Shown here: positions 44,444-52,439 of the stretch, piece by piece
Numbering within the stretch: the first letter of the stretch is position 1
Layout: every line of letters begins with the position of its first letter
Origin: DATJLY01 sp963773665
GTDB lineage: Bacteria; Pseudomonadota; Alphaproteobacteria; ATCC43930; CGMCC-115725
Direction: 5' to 3'
NCBI GenBank assembly: GCA_963773665.1
Contig: CAVZBZ010000004.1
Location: forward strand, 434,001-498,000
Length of the DNA: 64,000 nt
Program-made: the position numbers and the translations under genes
Notes under the pieces: model-generated
Told to the model about the DNA's origin: nothing
The model's input: the letters and a program-made list of their open reading frames with translations, nothing else
Databases searched by the model: none

Positions 44444-45292
44444 ATGCAAGTGCCGCCCCTTCCCGAGATCATGTTCGAGCCCGCGGTGCGCGCGGCGCTG
44501 TTGGAGGATCTGGGCCGCGCCGGCGACATCACGACGGACGCGATCGTGCCGCAGGGCGCTCGCGCCGAGACCGCGCTCGTCGCGCGCAATCCTGGCGTCG
44601 TCGCCGGGCTCGACTGCGCGCTTCTGGCCTTCCGCCTCATCGATCCGGCGATCCGCGCCGAAGTGGCGCGCTTGGACGGCAGCGCGGTCCAGAAAGGCGA
44701 GGTGATCGCCACCGTCATGGGCCCGACGCGCGGCATGCTCTCGGCCGAGCGGGTCGCGCTCAATTTCCTGTGCCATCTCTCCGGCATTGCGTCGGCCGCC
44801 GCGTCCATCGTCGCGGCGATCAAGCCGCATCGCGCGCGGCTCGTCTGCACGCGCAAGACCACGCCAGGCCTGCGCGCCCTGCAGAAATACGCGGTGCGCG
44901 TCGGCGGCGGCTTCAATCACCGCTTCGGGCTCGACGACGGCGTCCTCATCAAGGACAACCATATCGCCGCATGCGGCAGCCTCGCCGATGCCGTCGCGCG
45001 CGCGCGCGCCTCGATCGGCCACCTGGTCAAGATCGAGGTCGAGGTCGATACGCTCGCCCAGCTCGAAGAGGCGCTTAGGCTTCAGATCGACGCCGTGCTG
45101 CTCGACAACATGAATTTCGACGAGATGCGCCGCGCCGTGGCGATGGTCGATGGCCGCGCGGTGACGGAGGCCTCGGGCCGCATCACGGCGCAGACGGCGC
45201 CGCAGGTCGCGGCGACCGGCGTCGATCTCCTGTCGAGCGGCGCCCTCACCCACAGTGTCACGGCGCTCGATATCGGCCTCGATTGGCGCTGA
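44444..45292 (+). CDS. nadC: nicotinate-nucleotide pyrophosphorylase (quinolinate phosphoribosyltransferase)
   Basis: A 282-residue enzyme that turns quinolinate and PRPP into nicotinate mononucleotide. Recognised from LLEDLGRAGDITTDAIVP, the catalytic-site stretch VCTRKTTPGLRALQKYAVRVGGGFNHRFGLDDGVLIKDNHI, and EASGRITAQTAPQVAATGVDLLSSGALTHS. AGGAGG lies just upstream of the ATG. It follows nadA by 13 bases. nadB, which often sits between the two, is absent from the window. Confidence 0.96.
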   Translation: MQVPPLPEIMFEPAVRAALLEDLGRAGDITTDAIVPQGARAETALVARNPGVVAGLDCALLAFRLIDPAIRAEVARLDGSAVQKGEVIATVMGPTRGMLSAERVALNFLCHLSGIASAAASIVAAIKPHRARLVCTRKTTPGLRALQKYAVRVGGGFNHRFGLDDGVLIKDNHIAACGSLADAVARARASIGHLVKIEVEVDTLAQLEEALRLQIDAVLLDNMNFDEMRRAVAMVDGRAVTEASGRITAQTAPQVAATGVDLLSSGALTHSVTALDIGLDWR

Positions 45293-45338
45293 GCGATCTT
45301 CTGGTATTCTCGGCGCCAAACCGGTCGGGGAGGCGCCT

Positions 45339-46097
45339 ATGCCGATACTCACTCTCACGGACGCCGAGATCTATTACGAGGAGCATGGGAAGGGCTATCC
45401 CGTGCTGCTGTTCGCGCCGGGCGGCATGCGCTCGCGCGTTGAGATGTGGCGCAAGCCCGCGGACGGGCCCGCGCGCCCCTGGTCCGACTGGATCGAGGTG
45501 CTGGCGCCGCATTACCGCGTCATCGCCATGGACCAGCGCAACGCCGGCCGCTCCAACGGCGCGATCGAGGCCAATCACGACTGGACCACGTACGCGCATG
45601 ACCAGTTCGCATTGCTCAAGCATCTCGGCATCGCGTCGTGCCATACGCTCGGCGGCTGCATCGGCTCGAGCTATTGCCTGAAGCTCATCGAATTGGAACC
45701 GGGCCGCACCAGCGCGGCCGTGCTGCAAAATCCGATCGGCCTCAATCCCGAATTCCCGGCTTATTTCTCCGAGGGCTTCGCCGACTGGACCGAGGAGCAG
45801 GTGAAGGCGCGGCCCGAGCTCGACCGCGCGGCGCTCGGCGCGTTCGGGCGGCGCATGTGGAGCGGCGATTTCGTGTTCAGCGTGACGCGGAATTTCGTCC
45901 GCCACTGCACCACGCCGTGCCTCGTGCTGCCCGGCAACGACAAGCCGCATCCGGCCGTGGCGGGCCTTGAGCTCGCGAAGCTGCTGCCCAACAACGAGAT
46001 GCTGCGCGACTGGAAAGGCCCCGACCATATCGAGGCGCAGCGCCGCACCGTGCTCGCCTTCCTCGACAAGCACACGCCCGTCGTGGAGCGGCGATGA
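45339..46097 (+). CDS. alpha/beta hydrolase with a Cys nucleophile
   Basis: A 252-residue alpha/beta-hydrolase fold protein. VLLFAPGGMRS gives the oxyanion region, MDQRNAGRSNG the strand 4 turn, and the nucleophile elbow reads TLGGCIGSS, so Cys stands where Ser is usual in GxSxG. LVLPGNDKPHP likely gives the acidic residue and the His may be in GPDHIEAQ. Cys nucleophiles occur in dienelactone-hydrolase-like enzymes. It lies between nadC and a binding-protein gene and overlaps the latter by four bases. The substrate is unknown. Confidence 0.82.
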   Translation: MPILTLTDAEIYYEEHGKGYPVLLFAPGGMRSRVEMWRKPADGPARPWSDWIEVLAPHYRVIAMDQRNAGRSNGAIEANHDWTTYAHDQFALLKHLGIASCHTLGGCIGSSYCLKLIELEPGRTSAAVLQNPIGLNPEFPAYFSEGFADWTEEQVKARPELDRAALGAFGRRMWSGDFVFSVTRNFVRHCTTPCLVLPGNDKPHPAVAGLELAKLLPNNEMLRDWKGPDHIEAQRRTVLAFLDKHTPVVERR

Positions 46098-47203
46098 TGG
46101 CGGACATGATCGAAGCGCCGGTCACCCCCACCCCAACCCTCCCCCTTCAAGGGGGAGGGAGGTGTAAGGAAATCTCCTCCCCCCTTGAGGGGGAGGGCAA
46201 GGGTGGGGGGTGGAGACGCGCGCTGCTTTTCATGCTGGCGACATTTTTCCTGTTCGCATCGACCGGCGCGCGGGCCGAGCCCCTCAAGATCGGCGCGATC
46301 AAGACGGCGGGCGCCGGGCCCATCTTCATCGGCATCGACAAGGGCTATTTCGCGGCCGAAGGATTCGAGCCCGAAATGGTGTTCTTCGATGCGGCGCAGC
46401 CGGTTGCGGTCGCAGTCGCCTCGGGCGCCATCGATTTCGGCGTGACCGGCATCACCGCCGGCTTCTACAACCTCGCGAGCCAGGGCGAGTTGCGCATTAT
46501 CGGCGCGCAAGGCCGCGAATCGCCCGGCTTCCACAATGTCGTGCTGCTTGCATCGGCGCGCGCCTACGATGCGGGGCTCAAATCGCTGCGCGATCTCGCC
46601 GGTCACTCGGTCGCCATCACGGGCACGGGAACGCCCGGCCATTACGCCGTCGGGCTCGCGGCGGAAAAATACAATTTCCCGGTCTCCAGCATCCGCTTCC
46701 TGTCGCTCGGCGGCGTGCCGAACATCGTCTCGGCCTTGACCGGCGGCCAGGCCGATGCCGGCGCCACCGTCGTCACCGTGCCGATGGTGCCGGCGATCGA
46801 CCGCGGCGATTTCAAGGTGCTGGGCTGGGTGAGCGACGAGTTCCCGTTCCAGGACCGCGCCATCTTCGTCGCGACCAAGACCGCCGACAATCGCGACAAG
46901 GTCGAGCGCTTCTTCCGTGCCTTCCGCAAGGCGGCGCAGGATTATCACGACGCCTTCATCGGCCCCGACGAGCGGCCGAAGGACGGGCCCACCGCGCAAG
47001 CGATGCTCGAGCTCATCGCGCGCCACGTCGACCAGAAACCCGAGGCGGTGCGGCTCGGCATCGCCTATGTCGATCCCACATTGCGCGTCAACGTGAAGGA
47101 CGTCATGCGCCAGATTGCCTGGTACAAGTCGCAAGGCATGGTGAAGCCTGACGTCAACGGCGGCGCCATCATCGACAAACGCTATGTGGTGGCGCTGCCA
47201 TGA
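46094..47203 (+). CDS. NMT1/SsuA-type ABC substrate-binding protein (copy B)
   Basis: A binding protein related to copy A at 37300, with IGAIKTAGAGPIFIGIDKGYFAAEGFEPEMVFFDAAQPVAVAVASGAIDFGVTGITAGFYNLASQGELRIIG. From the ATG at 46094, which overlaps the hydrolase stop, it has 369 residues. Residues 10-40 (TPTPTLPLQGGG...SPLEGEGKGGGW) are a translated REP-like repeat in front of the signal peptide (MLATFFLFASTGARAEP). An internal ATG at 46232 would give a normal 323-residue precursor and is a real alternative. It overlaps the next gene (ATGA). No permease or ATPase is adjacent. Confidence 0.88.
   Translation: MMADMIEAPVTPTPTLPLQGGGRCKEISSPLEGEGKGGGWRRALLFMLATFFLFASTGARAEPLKIGAIKTAGAGPIFIGIDKGYFAAEGFEPEMVFFDAAQPVAVAVASGAIDFGVTGITAGFYNLASQGELRIIGAQGRESPGFHNVVLLASARAYDAGLKSLRDLAGHSVAITGTGTPGHYAVGLAAEKYNFPVSSIRFLSLGGVPNIVSALTGGQADAGATVVTVPMVPAIDRGDFKVLGWVSDEFPFQDRAIFVATKTADNRDKVERFFRAFRKAAQDYHDAFIGPDERPKDGPTAQAMLELIARHVDQKPEAVRLGIAYVDPTLRVNVKDVMRQIAWYKSQGMVKPDVNGGAIIDKRYVVALP
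46122..46213. repeat. REP/BIME-like double palindrome inside the 5' end of a gene
   Basis: Two GC-rich hairpins face each other. The first, 46137-46159, pairs CCCTCCCCCTT with AAGGGGGAGGG around one base. The second, 46176-46197, pairs CCTCCCCC with GGGGGAGG. Outer CACCCCAACCCT and AGGGTGGGG sequences are also nearly complementary. When translated this repeat type yields PTPTLPLQGGG / SPLEGEGKGGGW, a sequence often seen inserted in proteins of this class. Confidence 0.8.
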
Positions 47204-48339
47204 TGCTGAGCAAAGACCGCATCCTCACGACCCATGTCGGCAGCCTGCCGCGTCCGGCCGAGTTGCGTGCGCTCTTGGCGCAGAAGGACAAAGGCGAGGC
47301 GCTCGACGAAGCGCTGTTCGAGCGCGAGCTCGCGGCTGCGGTGCGCGCGACCGTGCGCCGGCAGGTCGAGCTCGGCATCGATCTCGTCAGCGACGGCGAG
47401 ATGGGCAAGATCTCGTATTCCACATACGTGACCGAGCGCATCGCAGGATATTCCGGCAGCGGTCCGGGCACGGTCGCGCGCGATCTCCAGGATTTTCCCG
47501 AGTTCGCCAAGACCAGCAACCGCGGCCTCGGAGTGAAGCGCCCGCTGTGCGAGGCGCCGCTCGCGGCCAAGGACGACCGGCCGCTCAAGCGCGACCTCGC
47601 CAATTTCCGCGCCGCGGTGGCCGAGGCGCGCCCGACCGGCGCTTTCCTCACCGCTGCCTCGCCCGGCGTCGTCGCGTATTTCCTGCGCAACCGCTACTAC
47701 CCCTCGCACGAAGCCTATCTCACGGCGCTGGTGCCGCTCCTGCGCGCGGAATACGAGGCGATCGTCGGCGCGGGCTTCGACGTGCAGCTCGACTGCCCCG
47801 ATCTCGCGATGTCGCGCCACATCGGCTATGCCGATGCGAGCGACGCCGAGTTCCAGCGCCTTTCGGAAGAAGCGGTCGAAGCGCTCGGCGAGGCGACGCG
47901 CACCATCCCCGGGGACCGCATGCGCGTTCATCTGTGCTGGGGCAATTACGCGGGGCCGCATCACCACGATTTGGCGCTCGAGCGCGTGCTGCCGCTCGCC
48001 CTGAAAACGCGGGCGCGGGCCATTTCGTTCGAGGGCGCCAACCCGCGCCACGAGCACGAATGGGAGGTATTCGAGACCCTGCGCCTGCCCGACGATCGCG
48101 TGATCCTGCCGGGCGTGATCGACAGCGCCACGAATTTCATCGAGCATCCGCGTCTCGTGGCGCAACGCATCGAGCGCTACGCGCGCGTCGTGGGCAAGGA
48201 GCGCGTCATCGCGTCGGTGGATTGCGGCTTCGGCACGAGCGCCTTGACCCAGGGCGTCGATCCCGAGATCGCCTGGGCGAAGCTCGGCGCGCTGGCCGAG
48301 GGCGCACGGATTGCGTCGGCGAGGTTGTGGGCGAGGTGA
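47200..48339 (+). CDS. MetE-like (cobalamin-independent methionine synthase C-terminal family) protein
   Basis: A 379-residue single-domain protein of the COG0620 family. It opens ILTTHVGSLPRPAELRALL and includes RRQVELGIDLVSDGEMGKISYSTYV, VQLDCPDLAMSRH, MRVHLCWGNYAGPHHHD and SVDCGFGTS. The His, Cys and Glu residues needed for zinc and thiol activation appear present (HLCWGN, DCGFG). At half the length of true MetE it may be a methyltransferase acting on another methyl donor or a related catabolic enzyme. It overlaps the binding-protein gene (ATGA), so the hydrolase, binding protein and this enzyme may form one unit. Confidence 0.88.
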   Translation: MMLSKDRILTTHVGSLPRPAELRALLAQKDKGEALDEALFERELAAAVRATVRRQVELGIDLVSDGEMGKISYSTYVTERIAGYSGSGPGTVARDLQDFPEFAKTSNRGLGVKRPLCEAPLAAKDDRPLKRDLANFRAAVAEARPTGAFLTAASPGVVAYFLRNRYYPSHEAYLTALVPLLRAEYEAIVGAGFDVQLDCPDLAMSRHIGYADASDAEFQRLSEEAVEALGEATRTIPGDRMRVHLCWGNYAGPHHHDLALERVLPLALKTRARAISFEGANPRHEHEWEVFETLRLPDDRVILPGVIDSATNFIEHPRLVAQRIERYARVVGKERVIASVDCGFGTSALTQGVDPEIAWAKLGALAEGARIASARLWAR

Positions 48340-48438
48340 ACGGCGGGCTGCGAATTGCGCTCGAGCAATTAAATAGCGTCTACTCTGACCCCTATTTTGA
48401 AGCCCTGACCCGGAGTAGGATCGCGGCGGGAGGCACAC

Positions 48439-48717
48439 ATGAAGCTTCGGATCACAACGCTTGCGGCCGCGGCCGCGATTTTGCTGTCCTTCGCTGCTGC
48501 GCGCGCTCAATACGTGCAGGTAGGACCGCCCGACGCTTCTGGTGCCCTTCCCGTGATCAATCCTGCTGAGCCGGATCATCCTCTGATCGCGATTCCAGAC
48601 CCGTCAGGCGTGTATATCGTCGTGGATCCCCAGGCCGCTCAGCCGCGGGATCCTTTCCAGACTCCGCAGCAGCCGCAGGCGCCGCAAATGCCGAGCGGCC
48701 CCGGCTTCATACGGTAA
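48439..48717 (+). CDS. small exported Pro/Gln-rich hypothetical protein
   Basis: A 92-residue protein with a clear signal peptide (MKLRITTLAAAAAILLSFAAARAQ) and a Pro/Gln-rich mature part, including PRDPFQTPQQPQAPQMPSGPG. GGGAGG upstream of the ATG is a plausible ribosome binding site. No family is recognised. A periplasmic location is inferred. Confidence 0.55.
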   Translation: MKLRITTLAAAAAILLSFAAARAQYVQVGPPDASGALPVINPAEPDHPLIAIPDPSGVYIVVDPQAAQPRDPFQTPQQPQAPQMPSGPGFIR

Positions 48718-48777
48718 GGCGCCCGCGGGCGGCAGGCGACGTGATGCAGCGAACTTGGGGCGACGGTCCGCTTCCGC

Positions 48778-49128
48778 TTAGCGGCAGATGAGGGCGATCT
48801 TCACCGGATTCGGGTCGAGGTCGTAAACGGCCCCCGAACCGTAATCGAGAATGCCGCCGTACAGGAACGCGGCGGACCCGAGCCTCGGGAGCACGGTGAC
48901 ACTCTGCGGGTTGCAGCCGTCCTTCGACGCCTTCACTTCGACGGCGCGGTTCCGGGGCAGCCTCACCGAGCACGGCGACGTGCATGTCTCGCCATCGGAG
49001 ATTTGCACCGCGGCGCCCGGCGGCTCCGTGTTCACCGCCAAATCTTCTTCGGTGCCCCGGAACGTCGTGGCGATGCACCCGGACAGCGCCAGCGTGAGGA
49101 CGGCAGCAGCAGCGATTGTGCGGTTCAT
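48778..49128 (-). CDS. PEGA-like lipoprotein
   Basis: A 116-residue lipoprotein. The signal peptide ends in the lipobox LALSGC, with the lipidated Cys at residue 18. The mature part has a PEGA-type beta sandwich (LAVNTEPPGAAVQISDGETCTSPCSVRLPRNRAVEVKASKDGCNPQSVTV), followed by a Gly/Tyr-rich hydrophobic stretch. PEGA domains are found in surface proteins and may bind cell-wall or lipoprotein partners. The ATG at 49128 directly precedes the signal peptide. Confidence 0.78.
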   Translation of the reverse strand: MNRTIAAAAVLTLALSGCIATTFRGTEEDLAVNTEPPGAAVQISDGETCTSPCSVRLPRNRAVEVKASKDGCNPQSVTVLPRLGSAAFLYGGILDYGSGAVYDLDPNPVKIALICR

Positions 49129-49242
49129 GGAGCGTTCCCCCTGCGGATGGGAGAATATCACGCTCCGGGTAGACAAGGCAGAGCTGCGACGATGCGAGGT
49201 AGTCCCTTCTGTTGTATTTTTCCAACAAGCTGGGCAGGCGCG

Positions 49243-50776
49243 TCACAGCCGCAAATCGGCGCCCAGCAGGATGCGGCGGTAGGACAGCGCCTCGGCGATG
49301 TGGATGCGGCGCAGACTGGCGCTTGCGTCGAGATCGGCGAGCGTGCGCGCGACGCGCAGCACGCGGTGATATCCGCGCGCGGAAAGCCGCAAGCGGTCGG
49401 TCGCGTCGGTCAAGAGCCTGCGCCCGTCCGCGTCAACCGCCGCCACTTCGTCCAAGAGCGCCCCGTCGGCCTCGGCATTGGTGCGGATGCGGCGCTCCTT
49501 GGGAAGTTTCTGGTAGCGCAAAAACTGCACCTCGCGCGCGGCGTGCGACTCGCGCCGCCACCTCGGCCGAGCCCTCGGCGGGCGGCGGCAGCGCGAGGTC
49601 GGACGCCTTCACCGCCGGCACGTCGATGTGCAGATCGATGCGGTCGAACAGCGGTCCCGAGATGCGCGACTGGTAATCCTGCGCGCATTTGGGCGCGCGC
49701 CCGCACGCCAAGGCCGGGTCGTCGAGATGGCCGCAGCGGCACGGATTCATCGCCGCCACGAGCTGCACGCGCGCGGGGTATGTGACGTGCGCGTTGACGC
49801 GCGCGACGTTGATCCGGCCGGCCTCGAGCGGCTGGCGCAGCGCCTCGAGCGTGGCGCGCTGGAATTCCGGCAGCTCGTCGAGGAACAGGACGCCCAAATG
49901 CGCCAATGACACTTCGCCCGGCCGCCCGCGCGTGCCGCCGCCGACGAGCGCGGGCAGCGAGGCCGAATGATGCGGATCGCGGAACGGACGCTGCCGCATC
50001 AGCCTGCCCTCGCGCAGGAGGCCGGCGACAGAGTGGATCATGCTGACCTCGAGCGCTTCGCCCGGATCGAGCGGCGGCAGCAGCGCCGGCAGCCGCGCCG
50101 CCAGCATCGACTTGCCCGCGCCCGGCGGCCCGATCATCAGAAGATTGTGGCCGCCGGCGGCCGCCACCTCGAGCGCGCGCTTGGCCGTCTCCTGCCCCTT
50201 CACGTCCTTCAGGTCGAGCGCGCTCGCCGGCTCCTCCGCGACGCGCGGCTCGGGCGGCGACAGAAGCTGCGTGCCCTTGAAATGGTTGACGAGCGCAAGG
50301 AGCGACGGCGCCGCCAGCACTTCGAGCCCGTGCGCCCACGCCGCCTCGCCGCCCGACGCAGCGGGGCAGATGAAGCCGCGCGAAGACGAAGCCGCTGCCA
50401 TCGCCGCCGGCAGCACGCCCGCCACCGGCAGGAGCGAGCCGTCGAGCGCGAGCTCGCCCATCGCCACATAGGTCTCGACCTCGTCCGCCGGCAGCACGCC
50501 CATCGCGGCCAAAAGCCCGAGCGCGATCGGCAGGTCGAAATGGCTGCCTTCCTTGACGAGATCGGCCGGCGCGAGATTGACCGTGATGTGGCGCGCGGGG
50601 AGCGCCAGGCCCATGGCCACCAGCGCGGCGCGCACGCGCTCGCGCGATTCGCCGATCGCCTTGTCCGGCAAGCCCACGACGATGAAGGCGGGAAGGCCGG
50701 CGGTGATCGTGACCTGCGCCTCGACGGCGACCGCCTCGATGCCTTGGAACGTCACCGTGCGGACCCGCGCGACCAC
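49243..50776 (-). pseudogene. comM: ComM/YifB-family Mg-chelatase-like AAA protein, one-base frameshift
   Basis: Two frames give a complete 510-residue ComM. The N-terminal domain has IEAVAVEAQVTITAGLPAFIVVGLPDKAIGESRERVRAAL. The ATPase has Walker A GPPGAGKSMLA and LFLDELPEF. The C-terminal part, in another frame, reads LRYQKLPKERRIRTNAEADGALLDEV and SARGYHRVLRVARTLADLD. The break is near 49540; removing one base gives exactly 511 codons. ComM is a hexameric helicase that aids integration of incoming DNA during natural transformation. Confidence 0.88.
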
Positions 50777-50903
50777 CCTGCCTGCTCCCCCGATTGCGAA
50801 CCGGAGCTTATGGGAGCCCAGGAAATGGCGCCAGTCCTCACGCGCTGAGCTTGACCCGCCCCACGGCCCCTGCCTTTACTGTCGCCAAAACGAGGGAGGC
50901 GGC

Positions 50904-51605
50904 ATGGCCGGTTTCGAGGACCATTGCTGGCGGGACATCGTTCCAGCCGAAGTTCTGGAGATCTATTCGCATTACGAGCGCCCGGTCGGCGTCGGGCCTG
51001 CGCCGGCGCTGCTCGCAATCGATCTCTACGAGCTTGCCTATGAAGGCGGCGCCAAGCCGGTCGCAACGCTGCACAAGACCTATCCCAGCTCGTGCGGCGA
51101 GAATGCGTGGGCCGCGATCGAGCCGACCAGGCGCCTGTTCGACGCGGCGCGGCGCGCCGGCCTGCCGGTGTTCTACTCGACGCAAGACACGCGCGCCGAC
51201 AGCAAGCCCAACCTCGTCACCGCGACGCGGCGCCAGCGCATCAAGACAGCGCCCGAGCTCTACGCCATCCGGCCCGAATTCCGGCCGCAGCCGGGCGACG
51301 TCGTCATCACCAAGCAGCGCGCCTCGGCGTTCTATGGCACGCCCTTGGCCGCGCATCTGACGCAGCTCGGCATCCGCACCACGATCGTCTGCGGCGAAAG
51401 CACGTCCGGGTGCGTCCGCGCCACCGCGGTCGATGCCTATTCGCACGGCTTCAATGTCGTGCTGGCCGAGGAATGCTGCTTCGACCGCAGCATCCTCTCG
51501 CACAAGGTGAATTTGTTCGACCTGCACCACAAATATGCCGACGTGCTGCATCTCGAAGCGGTGCTGGCGCATTTGGATGGTCTCGCCGTGAAGAAGGCGG
51601 GTTGA
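50904..51605 (+). CDS. isochorismatase-like cysteine hydrolase (N-carbamoylsarcosine/maleamate amidohydrolase type)
   Basis: A 233-residue cysteine hydrolase. The expected triad is visible: Asp in LLAIDLYELAYEG, Lys in VVITKQRASAFYGTPL and Cys in CGESTSGCVRATAVDAYSHGF. GCVRATAVDA is the wording of the N-carbamoylsarcosine or maleamate amidohydrolase branch rather than nicotinamidase. It is followed four bases later by an ABC permease and then an ATPase, so it may process a compound taken up by that importer. Confidence 0.87.
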   Translation: MAGFEDHCWRDIVPAEVLEIYSHYERPVGVGPAPALLAIDLYELAYEGGAKPVATLHKTYPSSCGENAWAAIEPTRRLFDAARRAGLPVFYSTQDTRADSKPNLVTATRRQRIKTAPELYAIRPEFRPQPGDVVITKQRASAFYGTPLAAHLTQLGIRTTIVCGESTSGCVRATAVDAYSHGFNVVLAEECCFDRSILSHKVNLFDLHHKYADVLHLEAVLAHLDGLAVKKAG

Positions 51606-51609
51606 GCGG

Positions 51610-52437
51610 ATGGAGACGCCGCTGCCGCAGGCGAGAGCCGACGCGCCGCCCGCGCCCTGGGACGGGCTCGCGCGCGCGCTCCAGCCGTTCTTCATGAACC
51701 GCATGCGCGGCGTCCTGTCGATCCTCGGCGGGCTCACCATCTGGGAGCTGATCAGCCGCGTCCTCGTCAACAATGCGCTCTTCCTTGCAGCACCGACTCA
51801 GATCATCGCCGCCATCGTCAATCTCACCGAAACGGGCGAGCTGTGGCATCACCTGTCCATCAGCGCGATCGAATTCGCGCTGGGATACGCGATTGCGAGC
51901 GTCATGGGCATCGCGCTCGGCGTCGGCATGGCCGGCAGCGTCACGATCAAGCAGGCGATGCAGCCCTGGGTCTCGGGTCTTTATGCGACGCCGACGATTG
52001 CATTGGCGCCGCTTTTCATCCTTTGGCTCGGCATCGGCATCTGGTCGAAGGTGATCGTGGTGGTGACGCTGGTCCTCTTCCCGGTGAGCATCAACACGGA
52101 AGCCGGATTGCGCCAGACGAGCGACCGGCTCATCGAAATGCTGCGCAGCTTCGGCGCGAGCCGGCAGCAGATTTTCTGGAAGCTGTCGCTGCCGTCGGCG
52201 ACGCCGTTCGTGCTCGCGGGCCTGAAGCTCGGCATCGGCCGCGGCCTCATCGGCGTGGTGGTGGCGGAACTGTTCGGCTCGCGCGCAGGTTTGGGCCGCC
52301 TCATCAGCCAGTCGGCCGACAGCTTCAACATGCCGGAACTTTTCGCCGGCGTCGTCGTGCTGGCGATCGCCGGCATCGTCATGACGGCGGGCTTCTCTTG
52401 GCTCGAAGGGAAGCTCGTGCCGTGGACCAAGGATTGA
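51610..52437 (+). CDS. ABC importer permease, SsuC/TauC/NrtB type
   Basis: A 275-residue permease with about six hydrophobic segments. It has LTIWELISRVLVNNALFLAAPTQIIAAI near the start, LYATPTIALAPLFILWLGIGIWSKVIVV in the middle and a coupling helix in LGIGRGLIGVVVAELFGSRAGLGRLISQ. It is related to the permease at 39943. It follows the cysteine hydrolase and its stop overlaps a possible TTG start of the ATPase. Confidence 0.92.
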   Translation: METPLPQARADAPPAPWDGLARALQPFFMNRMRGVLSILGGLTIWELISRVLVNNALFLAAPTQIIAAIVNLTETGELWHHLSISAIEFALGYAIASVMGIALGVGMAGSVTIKQAMQPWVSGLYATPTIALAPLFILWLGIGIWSKVIVVVTLVLFPVSINTEAGLRQTSDRLIEMLRSFGASRQQIFWKLSLPSATPFVLAGLKLGIGRGLIGVVVAELFGSRAGLGRLISQSADSFNMPELFAGVVVLAIAGIVMTAGFSWLEGKLVPWTKD

Positions 52438-52439
52438 GC

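Noticed and set aside
48340..48438. Small RNA or riboswitch between the MetE-like gene and the exported protein gene
   Set aside because: No conserved methionine or SAM riboswitch core was found, and the gap is under 100 bases with no strong stem.
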